NCBI GenBank assembly: GCA_034359265.1
Contig: CP136891.1
Span: forward strand, 89,948,001 to 90,012,000
DNA length: 64,000 nucleotides
Origin: Canna indica
Lineage: Eukaryota; Streptophyta; Magnoliopsida; Zingiberales; Cannaceae
Reading direction: 5' to 3'
The translations under genes were made by a program, and so were the position numbers. Position 1 is the stretch's first letter. Every line of letters starts with the position of its first letter. Shown here piece after piece: positions 20,708 through 29,822 of this stretch. The notes under the pieces are model-generated. The model was not told where the DNA came from. It worked only from the letters and a program-made list of their open reading frames with translations, and did not search any database.

Positions 20708-20797
20708 GTAGATATATATTTTTTTCAATTTATTTATTAATGATAAAATTGGTAATCTCATCAGTCGTTACTAATATCAATTTTAAATCTATTGCAG

Positions 20798-21495
20798 TTG
20801 AATGGTGGTTGCAATTTGGAATCGAAGCTCCAACTCTTCGGAAGATTGCAACACGTATACTCTCGCAAACCACATCATCAAGTGGATGCGAGAGAAATTG
20901 GTCGACCTTCTCCTTGATTCATACCAAGCCGCGCAACCGGCTTTCATATGCTCGATTAGAGAAGCTAGTATACGTTCATTACAACATGCGGCTTCAAATG
21001 CGGACATTAGAAAACGAAAATATTCAACATGTAGATCCATTCGATGTCGAGTTCGTCCAAGGCGATGTGGACCCGATAATTGATTGGTGGAGTGCAATGG
21101 AGAGCGACCAGCCTCTTCTTGATGAACCAGGCGACTGACCTTCACCAATTATATCTTATGCACTTGGGTCTGAGAGCCAACCAGAAGACATGACCATTAC
21201 TCCCTTGGACTCTGAACGAATTCGGCAAGCAAGACGCCGATCGAAATCAGACTCTCCATCTTCCCAATCAAAGGGAAAAAAGAAGGCAACACATTCAAAG
21301 GCAAAAGGCAAAGCCAAAGGTAAACGACCAATTGATCCTTTGGATGCGATTGCAAAAGCAGAAGTGGACGAAGAAGACGAGCCCTCCGTTCATAGCAGTA
21401 GCAGCACGGAAGACGGAGGAGATGATGCGATTATGGAGCTGGTGGAGAAGACACCGTCGTGCCATCAACACTGCCACCTGATGATCTATGGATAA
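20798..21495 (+). CDS. hAT transposase exon 4: hATC dimerisation domain, one TGA, then basic tail
   Basis: It begins VEWWLQFGIEAPTLRKIA and carries SQTTSSSGCERNWSTF and RNRLSYARLEKLVYVHYN, the diagnostic hATC dimerisation motif. The frame is closed by a single TGA at 21136-21138 and stays open after it, in the same frame, for another 118 codons to 21495, through a Lys/Ser-rich stretch (SQSKGKKKATHSKAKGKAKG), a possible nuclear localisation signal, then an acidic stretch. The same-frame continuation suggests a recent nonsense mutation in a longer protein. Confidence 0.85.
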
Positions 21496-21899
21496 ATGAG
21501 CAATACTTCGATCACGCCACCCAAGATGATGACCATGGTGCTAGAATCGGACAAACAACTCTGGTGTACAAAAAGAGAGGCCCGCGTCGAGGAGGTGGAC
21601 CGACAGCTTTGCAAGATTACCATCACGATATGATGAGTAGTTTGCAAGAGGTTTCTGAATCCACCTACTCTGTATCCAGTACCTACTCAACTGATGATAC
21701 ATGGTCTAGTTCTTGGAATCCCAACAAAGAAACACTAATGTCAATGTGGTATAATGGATACCGATGTATTATGCCATGGGAAAATTTCCAAATATGGGCA
21801 TTAGAGACCTACGGTGTTGACCTTAGTTGTGTATATTCCGAAGGCCAAGATATGTATGGCCTGTATGGGTATGACAGACGTCATTCGTCCGCATTTTAA
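21459..21899 (+). CDS. hAT transposase C-terminal extension, +1 frame
   Basis: This overlaps the previous frame and continues with PSTLPPDDLWINEQYFD, a Ser/Thr-rich stretch and an aromatic, Tyr/Trp-rich end (YGLYGYDRRHSSAF). A single frameshift at about 21450 joins it to exon 4. I do not recognise the fold of this tail. Its last codons are kept in the deletion derivative at 19459 and in the fragment at 26449, so it belongs to the family and is not shadow sequence. Confidence 0.75.
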   Translation: MPSTLPPDDLWINEQYFDHATQDDDHGARIGQTTLVYKKRGPRRGGGPTALQDYHHDMMSSLQEVSESTYSVSSTYSTDDTWSSSWNPNKETLMSMWYNGYRCIMPWENFQIWALETYGVDLSCVYSEGQDMYGLYGYDRRHSSAF

Positions 21900-22132
21900 A
21901 TATTGTATTCATGTAATTGACATTTGAATATTGATTTCAAGCATTTCTTTATCAATTATGTTGTTATTGAAGATTTAAAGCTATTTCTAAATTATTATTA
22001 TTATTTTTAAAAAAAACCGGTATGATGTTTTCCGTACCGGACCGTACCGAGTGTCGGTACGGTACGGTACGATATGGTACCAGTTTCGGCCAGGTACCAA
22101 AATCGGTACTGAAATCGAGATTTTAAACCATG

Positions 22133-22395
22133 AGCCTTTGTCACCTGCAAAACTTTGGTGTGATAATCAGGTTGCTCTTCATATCGCCTCGAATCCAGTG
22201 TATCATGAAAGAACCAAACACGTCGAGGTTGACTGTCATTTTATCCGTGAAAAGATCCAAGATAAATTAATTTCCACTAGTTATGTAAAGACGAGAGAGC
22301 AACTAGGTGATATATTCACAAAGGCTTTAAATAGGACTCAGGTTGAATATCTTTGTAACAAGCTGTGCATGATTAACATCAATGCACCCGCTTGA
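22133..22395 (+). pseudogene. Copia RNase H, C-terminal part
   Basis: Continues the copia frame after the h[38 protein letters not shown] and [12 protein letters not shown], ending at a TGA next to the polypurine tract. It is well preserved. Confidence 0.95.
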
Positions 22396-22402
22396 GGGGA
22401 AG
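22394..22402 (+). promoter_or_regulatory. Copia polypurine tract
   Basis: gaggggaag lies immediately 5' of the right LTR, where plus-strand DNA synthesis is primed. Confidence 0.85.
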
Positions 22403-22639
22403 TATTACAACTGTAATAGCTTTCCTTATACAGAATTGTAGGGATTTGATTAGGGACAACTTCAATAGCTTTCCTAATATATGTACATAATTATAGGAAT
22501 TTGATTAGAGGCTGATTTTTAGTGATAGAATTTGATATGTTTTCTTTTTTCTATAGCCTCTGTAATTGTATAAATACACAATGTATTTGCTAGAATAAGA
22601 TACAAGAAATTATTCCATCACTCTCTCTGTTTTGTTACA
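22403..22639 (+). repeat. Right LTR of copia element
   Basis: 237 bp, starting tattacaact (TG changed to TA) and ending ttgttaca. A TATA box, tataaata, is at 22569-22576. It matches the left LTR fragment and the inverted LTR end at 15412. Confidence 0.9.
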
Positions 22640-22644
22640 CTAAG

Positions 22645-23040
22645 AATCAAATAACAATAGTAAAATGGCAATACAAAGATTAGCAACATGATCGAACAAA
22701 ATAGATCAATCTTCCAATTCATCCATCTAGCCCTGCAACCGAAAATCCACCTGATGTAACAAGATTAAGTTAAATAAGCCGTACCATCAAGTGGAGGATG
22801 CGTCACATATCAACAGGTATTACAAATTTGAGGAGATAATCAAAACCAACTTAGAGAGAACCTAAATAAAAATGGTATCAGATCAAGTGAAAACAAGGGC
22901 GAGCTACACATAGGAAACAACAAAATTAAGAGTTACACATAGGAAAAATTCAAGAAAATGAATTCCGAGGGAAAACATTTATGACGATTAATAAAGCAAG
23001 AAATTAAAACCCTGGGATCAAAAAATCAACAGGAGAATTC
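22645..23040. other. Non-coding flank between copia element and GTG-like exons
   Basis: No domain, RNA gene or clear repeat is seen. It may be what is left of the intron or 3' flank of the GTG-like exon. Confidence 0.45.
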
Positions 23041-23044
23041 CAAA

Positions 23045-23345
23045 CCCTATTAATGAAAGATTTCGATTTTGAATTAGAAAAGAGGGAGGGAAAGGAAGGG
23101 AGCAATCACATAGAGAGGACGGGGAGGATCTCGAAGAGAATGAGCTGGAAAGGTTGCAGGAGAAGGCAAAGATGAGGCTAAATAGGATCTGAACGAGAGC
23201 GTGTTTCTCTTCGTACTCCTTGTATAGTCGACGGTCCAAGAACCAGAGTCTGCCCCACCCTAGCAAGGAAACATAGTCCATCACTCTGTTCCCCCATACA
23301 TCTCTCCCTCGCTCTTCGGTGAATCTGAGGATGTGGAGACGTTCA
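23045..23345 (-). pseudogene. GTG1/GTG2 (COLD1)-type exon 1, copy A
   Basis: The minus strand encodes [20 protein letters not shown] and [20 protein letters not shown], then, after a one-base frame change, [13 protein letters not shown]. This is the N-terminal first membrane segment and loop of the GPCR-type G protein / Golgi pH regulator family (GTG1/2, rice COLD1), a multi-pass ER/plasma membrane protein linked to abscisic acid and cold responses. The usual N-terminus before SLLGW is lost and a stop lies in the nearest upstream ATG frame. No further GTG exon is found. The identification rests on recall of the family, with a long, specific match. Confidence 0.85.
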
Positions 23346-23444
23346 CTTCGGAGAAGTGGGATCAATAAATCAACTTAAAGAATTTGAAACCCTAGTAAAG
23401 AAATATTTCCAGTAGGAATTAGAGAAGAGGAAGGGAGAACAAGA

Positions 23445-23665
23445 GAGCGAACTTCTTAGAAAGGACGCGGAGGATCTCGAAGAGAACAAGGTGGAAGAGG
23501 TTGCGAGAAGGCGAACACGAGGTTGAAGAGGATCTGGACAAGGGCGTGTTTCTCTTCGTACTCCTTATACAGTCGTCAGTTCCGCCCCACCCTAACAAGG
23601 AAAGAGAGCCCACTGCCACCATTCCCTCCAGCTTCCAGCCCGACTTCGTCGCGGGTGCCACTCTT
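23445..23665 (-). pseudogene. GTG1/GTG2 (COLD1)-type exon 1, copy B
   Basis: The minus strand, around the ATG at 23622, gives KLEGMVAVGSLSLLGWGG. A deletion of about 13 bp removes the LWFLDRR part. In another frame [20 protein letters not shown] follows, then after another frame change NLFHLVLFEILRVLSKK. Copy B keeps the N-terminal part lost in copy A but carries its own different lesions. The copies are direct repeats about 346 bp apart. Confidence 0.85.
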
Positions 23666-23729
23666 CACATCTCTCCGTCGTCTTCGGCAGATCTGAGAAC
23701 ATGGAGACCTTCCCCTCTTCACCTCTAAC

Positions 23730-25640
23730 CCTAATTTAAATTAATGTAAATGTTTTCTAGAACCAATCGATTTTTAGGTGAACTAGGATAAACTAAGGAA
23801 TCAAATCATTAGGATTATTTGTTCATAATTAGTACCAAAAGAAATTAATAAGAATAAGTATTGAAAAAAATGACTAATAAGGAGTAAGTATTAAAAGAAA
23901 TTATTCTCTATTCTGGGAATGGCAGGTATTGTTATTGAAGGGAACAATTGTATTGCAAAGAAAAATTATAATTTATACTTACAAATTCCAGTGTAAGAAA
24001 AATTGAGAAACCAATGAAATATAATATTATATTGTTCTACAATTCCCAAAATGCTAAAAATAATTCCATGATGGGATGAACACCCTACATGATAACAATA
24101 TAAATCATAGACAAAGGAAAATGACTGCAGTGACGTCATTTCTTACTCAACTTTAATAAGGTATATCAGTAATTATTCATGACTCCATGGGAAGACTACA
24201 AAACCCACCTACATTGGAAGTGAATATCTTGTACGTGGAAATTGCATACCCATTTCTAGTGGCAACCAAACATGAACTTTTGTAATTTTCAAGAAAAACC
24301 ATGGATGGGAAAGAAATCTTCCATACCAAATTAGGTCTTAAGTTAATACCCTATGTTACATTTAAATTAATAACTAGAAAAGAATCGGTCAACAAATAAT
24401 TCTTTTATTTCATATTATCAACTTACAATGACATGAAGACATTTAATATGAAAGTATTCGTATTTAAACACCAACTACAATAGTGACTCAAAGTATAATG
24501 GGTGTATAATTTTGAAAAACAGAGGGGATGGAAGTGCAATAAAATTAGAGAATCATAGTGTAATTTACCTATTAAACAAATACCTCTTCGGCAATTTATT
24601 TTTTTATGAAACTAATAGATATTGTAACATTTATATTTTATTTCATTAGCTAGTATCTATTAAGACCCCTTTACTTTGGAGTATGAAAAATAGAATGGAA
24701 AGGAAAGAATAAAAGAAAAAGAATGAAGAAAATAGAAAAGGAATGTGATTGTTTACTTGAGAAAAAAAAGTACTGAGGACTAGTGCCACCAGTTATTGCG
24801 TAGTACACTTTTGCTACTCATGTTCTGCTGGTATTGGTGCTGAGTCTTGATCATAAAAAATAACTTTTAATTTCCATTTCCTACTCCACTTCTTTCCCTT
24901 TCTTCCTTGCACATGAACATAGCCTTACTAATATGAGGGACTAAACTAAACTGGAGATGAAAATCGGACATGTTGTATACATAATCAATTCACAATTACA
25001 AAAAAGAAACTTATGTATTAGTTATGATACTGCACTTGAAAGTTCCACATTCATGACTGGCATTTCTTTATTTAACAAAAGGTGGTGATAGAATATTGAA
25101 AAACAACATACCTTGAATATTGTTACTTTAGATATTGTTGGTGTCATCAAACAGCATTGAGTTTTTGTAACTGAGCTTTGGCCAAATCAAGATGCTCTGA
25201 TCATCATATATAAAATAGCCAATTAATCAGAATCAGGATGCAGCAAGAACTACGTACTCTGCTCAGATGCTATTGTTGTCTTAATATTTGTTCGAAAAAA
25301 GATATTGCCATTTATCTGGTATACAGCTTGAGGACACAAGAAGAATAAAAACTGAAGTCAAAGATCACCAAACTTAACCAAATGAATAGAAAAAAAAATC
25401 TAAAAAAAAGGTGGAATTCGCAATCTATTTTAAGCACTACCACAAGCACATGAAACCCTATGTAGATATGCAAATTTATAGAGCATGGCTACAAATGAGA
25501 ACACATGCTCATCATGGCTATGCCCTAAAGTAACCAGATCCCTGAATTAGGTGATTAAAACATTTGCAACACTTGCAAAAAAATTAGGGAAAGGGTGGAA
25601 AAAAGGTGGCTTGCCCCAGTGTTATTAATAGGAATGCCTA
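23730..25640. other. AT-rich non-coding region
   Basis: This lies upstream of the GTG-like exons on their strand and could include their former promoter. No gene, RNA gene or transposon end is recognised. Confidence 0.4.
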
Positions 25641-25814
25641 GTTGATCCATATGTGTCAAGACATGGGCCAGCTCCTTGACAGACAGAAGTATTGGAGATT
25701 GTTCTTTTGGGCTGAATACCATCAAATTTTAGCCGGTGCAGTATTTGTAGCAGCAAAAGTTCAGCAAGGGAGCTATTCAAAGATTTTACATGCACCTATT
25801 CAGGTGAAAATTTT

Positions 25815-25935
25815 CAGCATGCTGGGTTCGGCATGCTGAAAATTTCAAAATTCTCAGCATGCTGAAATTTTCAAAATTCTCAGCATGCTTAAATTTTTTA
25901 AATTCTGAAATTCTAAGCATGCTGATATTTTGTTT
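25815..25935. repeat. Minisatellite of a cagcatgctg palindrome
   Basis: About four units of roughly 30-34 bp, each with cagcatgctg (a perfect 10 bp palindrome) or a one-base variant joined by gaaaatttcaaaattct. The linker is itself partly self-complementary. Confidence 0.75.
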
Positions 25936-26059
25936 AAATTATGTTTGTTTAGTTGTTTTTTAACAACTTTAACTTATTATCTTTATTTAATTAGATGTTA
26001 ATTAGGTAAGTTTATTTTAGAAATATACATTTTTGTGTACAAAATATATTTTATAATTA

Positions 26060-26185
26060 TATTTTATTTTTGTGCCTCGCCTCGTTATAGTGTGCATAGT
26101 AACCGTGCGCCTTGCGCCATGGCTTCAAGAGCCCTTTGCGCCTTTGTTCGCCTTGCGCCATTTACAATTATGGGCGCTCAATGTT
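26060..26185. repeat. GCGCC/GGCGC low-complexity patch
   Basis: Repeats of gcgccttgcgcc, cgcctcg and gcgcctttg resemble low-complexity ends of plant transposons. No boundary or target duplication was found. The next 260 bp, to 26448, hold a purine-rich run (26305-26355) and no gene. Confidence 0.4.
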
Positions 26186-26448
26186 CACCTAAGGATAATT
26201 AAAACACACTGTTAAGGTTGCGTGAATATGCCCTCATTTGAGGACGACTTGGATTGATGTGTTCACCTATTATGGTTGGGAATTGCAGGATCGCATGAAG
26301 GGGCTGAGAAGGAGAGGGGGGGGAGAGAAGAAAGAGGAAGAAAGAGAAAAGAATGAAGAGTAGATACCAATTCAACTTGTATTTTTCATTCCTTATATCA
26401 TGTATTTCTCTTGTATCTGTGAAAAATCCTAATAGAGTACAAAATGGC

Positions 26449-26671
26449 TTTTAAACATTGTATTCATGTATTTGACATTTGAATATTGATTTTAAGCATT
26501 TATTCATCAATTATGTATTATTAGAATTATATCTAACTCTAAAAAAAAAACCCGATATCGCGTAATACCGGGCGGTATAATACATATACCAAGTATATCG
26601 AATATCGGAATCTCCAAAAACCGGTATGTACCGGCCGGTATATACCGTTTCGGGTGGTTTTTTAAACCATG
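26449..26671 (+). mobile_element. 3' end fragment of the same hAT family
   Basis: It matches the 3' UTR and right end of the element at 17649 (ttgtattcatg, gacatttgaatattgatt, then cggtat repeats and ttttttaaaccatg). Only the right end is present. It abuts the gypsy RT fragment exactly at 26672. No left end or target duplication was seen. Confidence 0.8.
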
Positions 26672-27263
26672 GGCAAATGAACACTTGGCTTCTTTAAGGA
26701 AGAGATGATGCTTGCGTAAAGTGGCAAGAATGGCTGTCAAGTGTTCGACGTGGGCCTCCATGGAAGTGTTGTACACAAGTATATCGTCAAAGAATACAAG
26801 TACAAACTTCTGTAACATGGAATGGAATACCTCATTCATTAAGGATTGGAAGGTGGACGGCGCATTCGCGAGACCGAATGACATGACCAAAAATTCAAAA
26901 TGGCCATGGTGGGAGCGGAACGCCGTCTTCTCAATGTCAGAAGTGTGTATGCGGATTTGGTGATACCCCGAGCGGAGGTCGAGTTTGGAGAAGATGCAAG
27001 CCCCATGAAGTTCGTCGAGTAGCTCATCGATGAGAGGGATGGGAAACTTGTCTTTGACTGTGACCGCATTTAATGCTCAATAATCGATGCAGAATCGCCA
27101 AGTCTCGTCCTTCTTTTTGACAAGGAGTACTAGGGCGGAGAATGGAGATTGGCTAGGGCGAATGATGCCTTGTTGAAGCATGGCTTCACATTGACGTTCC
27201 AGCTCATCTTTTTGACGATATGGATAGCGGTAAGGGCGGACTGAGATTGGCGACATGTTTGGA
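26672..27263 (-). pseudogene. Ty3/gypsy reverse transcriptase fragment
   Basis: Minus-strand translation gives [49 protein letters not shown] and VFFDDILVY (catalytic Asp pair), then [11 protein letters not shown] before the hAT end. This is the RT palm of a Ty3/gypsy element. The stop is a CGA-to-TGA change. RNase H, integrase, gag and LTRs are absent. Confidence 0.92.
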
Positions 27264-28010
27264 AGCTAATTAATTCATACGGAGTCCGCTTTCAGCAAAC
27301 TGCACATGTTTGAAATCGGCTTGCAGAGTAGAATTTTTGTGGGGCACTTTGCTAATTTTTAAAATTTATTATATATTTTATTTTTATAATTAAACTATTT
27401 TAGGAGGCACGAAAAATATGAAACGATGGCAAAAAAATATGCAGTCAATTTTGTAAAATGACTAGAAAAATCACGATCACAGTGAACCTGACAGAACTGG
27501 GTTCGGGGTTGAAATGAGCCCGAAAAAATTCTAGAAATAGTATCGAATTTGGAAAATCATAACTAATTTATACAGTGTCTGCTTTCAGGGGTGCCAAAAC
27601 GGGCCGGCCCAGCCCGCAATATTTTGCGGGCTGCCCGGCATGGCTCGCGAGCTCGTTTATTAACTAAAAAATTGTAAAAAAATAATTTAAAATATTTGAG
27701 AGACTAAATAAGCATCAAATATGATATTTCACATGAAAAGCTCTATAGATTAACTTCACATTCAATTTTAAAGCACTCAACAAGCCCTAAACTAGACTTT
27801 AAGTTTTTTTTAAATACTTAGCGGGCCAAACGGGCCGGGTCGGGCCGGCCCGATAAGAGCCAGCCCACGTTGGCCCCCAATGTTATCGGGCCGCCCCGGG
27901 CCGACCCGATAAGCTCATCGGGCTGAATTTTTCATCCCGGCCCGCAATTATCATGTTGTGCTATCGTGTTGTGCCCATTTCTGCTGCCCCTAGCTTTCAG
28001 TAAATTGCAC
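27264..28010. repeat. AT-rich satellite unit, resuming after the 22 kb island
   Basis: Starts at ctaattaattcatacgg and runs through the same landmarks as 1538-2350 in the same orientation. Its second unit is interrupted by the MITE at 27589, after which it continues (gtaaattgcacatgattgaa) to about 28010. Confidence 0.8.
27581..28000. mobile_element. hAT-like MITE in the satellite, with 8 bp duplication
   Basis: The ends are ggggtgcc and the complement of taggggcagc. Subterminal gggccggcc, gcccgcaa and cgggccgggtcgggcc words are strongly GC-rich, and the interior (27655-27820) is AT-rich. The repeat gctttcag at 27581-27588 and 27993-28000 is the target duplication, and excision restores the satellite landmark. 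The element is about 404 bp and has no coding frame. Confidence 0.85.
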
Positions 28011-28074
28011 ATGATTGAAACCCGCTTATAGAGTCAAGCTGAGCCTAGCCAAGCCCAGCCAAGCCAACCTCACC

Positions 28075-28375
28075 TTATACGTATAATTTTTTTCGAACTC
28101 ATTTGAACTTCGTTTTCAGTTCTGTCAGATTCTTTAGAACCATGATTTTCCTAACTATTTTTCTAAAATTAACTTCATATTTTTTGGGCATCGTTGCATA
28201 TTTTTAGTCTATCTTTAAATTATATAATTGTAAAAATAAATTATATAAAAGAACTTTAAAATTTTAAAACATGTCATATGAAAATTCTACTCTATTAGCC
28301 AGTTCCAATGATATACAATTTGCTAAAAATAGACTTCGTATGAATAAGTAATGATTTTACGAACTCGATATCACA
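28075..28375. repeat. Full AT-rich satellite unit inside the array, copy 1
   Basis: Begins tataatttttttcgaactc and runs through ttctactct and cttcgtatgaataagtaat to gaactcgatatc. It is the complement orientation of the 27264 unit, and the pentamers start immediately after it. Confidence 0.85.
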
Positions 28376-29360
28376 CTCGGCTCAAATTGGCTCGGCTCGG
28401 CTCGACTAAGCTCAGCTTGGCTCGACTCCGCTTGGCTTCGCTCGCTCGGCTAAGCTCAGCTTGGCTGGGCTCCACCTGACTCGGCTATATTATATCTTAA
28501 TTAATATATAAGTCCACTCGGCTTGGCTTGGCTCGGCTTGGCTTGACTTGGCTTGGCTTGGTTTGGCTGGTATTGGCTGGACTTGGCTCGGCTCGGCTCG
28601 GCTTGGCTAAACTGAGGTTGGCTCGGTTTGGATCAGCTTTGCTCTGCTCGAACTGGCTCTATTAGAGACTCGGTTAGGCTCAGCTCCGCTCGGCTCGGCT
28701 CGGCTTAGCCTATCTATTTGTTAAGCTACGCCGAGCCGTTCACACCTAACCGAGCCAACATGAGCCAAGTCGAGCCGAGCTAAGCTAAACTGATCCGAGC
28801 TTAGCCTATCCTAGCCGAGCCGAAACAAATAGAGCTGAACTGAGCCTAGCCGAGCCGAGTCATGCCAAGCCCAGCCAGAGTGAAAACGAAGTTCAAATGA
28901 GTTCGAAAAAATTCTACGCATGATGTGAGGTTGGCTTGGCTGGGCTTGGCTTGACTTAGCTAGGCTGAGCGTGGCTCGACTCAGCTCAGCTGAACTGAGC
29001 TTGGCTCAGTTTGGCTCAGCTTAGCTCTGCTCGAACCGGCTCTGTCAGAGACTCGGTTAGGCTCAGCTCGGCTTGGCTTAGCCTATCTATTTGTTAAGCT
29101 ACGCCAAGCCGTTCACGCCTAACCAAGCCAACATGAGCCAAGTCGAGCCAAGCTAAGCTAAACTGAGCTGAGCTTAGCCTATCCTAGTCGAGTCGAGCCG
29201 AGCCGAGCCGAGCCGAGTCGAGCCGAGCTGAGCCAAGCCAATATGAGCCGAGCCGAGCCGAGCAGAGCCAAGTCGAGCCAAACTAAGCTTAATCGAGCCG
29301 AGCCGAGCCGAGCCAAGCCTAGTCAAGCCAAAACCAGCCAAGCCCAGCCAAGCCAACCTC
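28376..29360. repeat. GGCTC-rich segment of the array
   Basis: ggctc/gagcc words, which contain CG at every junction, are more frequent here than in most of the array. Strand switches occur near 28720, 28920 and 29085, with T boxes at 28719 and 29081. The 62-codon frame at 29174 is a repeat artefact. Confidence 0.7.
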
Positions 29361-29523
29361 ACATCATGCGTAGAATTTTTTTCGAACTCATTTGAACTCT
29401 GTTTTCAGTTCTGTCAGATTCTTTGGAACCAGCCAAGCCAAGTTCAACATAGCTAAGCCAAGCCAAGCCCAGCTAATTCAAGCCAAGCTGAACCTAGCCA
29501 AGCCAAGCTAACCCAACCTCATA

Positions 29524-29822
29524 TCATGCGTAGAATTTTTTTCGAACTCATTTGAACTCTGTTTTCATTTCTGTCAAATTGTTTGGAACCATGATTTTGC
29601 TAATTATATTTCTAAAATTAACTTCATATTTTTTGGGCATCGTTGCATATTTTTAGTGTATCTTTAAATTGTTTAATTGTAAAAATAAATTGTATAAAAG
29701 AAGTTTAAATATTTGACCATGTCATATGAAAATTCTACTCTACAAGCCGGTTCCAATGATATGCAATTTGCTAAAAACGGACTTCGTATGAATAAGTAAT
29801 GATTTTACGAACTCGATATCGC
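29524..29822. repeat. Full AT-rich satellite unit inside the array, copy 2
   Basis: Same orientation and landmarks as the unit at 28075 and nearly identical over long stretches, so the two are recent duplicates. It ends at gaactcgatatcgcgctcgg. Confidence 0.85.

Larger units (their letters stand above)
17641..22140 (+). mobile_element. hAT element with 8 bp target duplication (agcctttg)
   Basis: The element is 17649-22132 (4484 bp). The ends are catggtttaaaaaatcg and the complement of catggtttaaaatctcg. The 8 bp repeat agcctttg lies at 17641-17648 and 22133-22140. Removing the element with one repeat restores the copia RNase H reading exactly (PLSPAKLW). Subterminal regions are rich in ggtat/ataccg and cgggcggtat words in both orientations, likely transposase-binding sites. 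It carries one gene with BED, DUF659 and hATC parts, now broken. Confidence 0.95.
14641..22644 (+). mobile_element. Ty1/copia retrotransposon, rearranged and split by a hAT element
   Basis: The outer ends are tgttacaagc at 14646 and ...ttgttaca at 22639, flanked by the 5 bp duplication ctaag (14641-14645 and 22640-22644). Pol fragments follow the copia order integrase, reverse transcriptase, RNase H, then a polypurine tract and a 237 bp right LTR. The left LTR is cut after about 165 bp and followed by an inverted, reordered patch of gag, primer site, LTR end and protease. A 4.5 kb hAT element splits the RNase H. Frameshifts and stops in every domain make it inactive. Without the hAT it would be about 3.5 kb, shorter than a full copia. 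Confidence 0.95.

Noticed and set aside
25642..25839. 65-codon plus-strand frame
   Set aside because: Not recognised, and its end runs into the palindromic minisatellite; unsupported.
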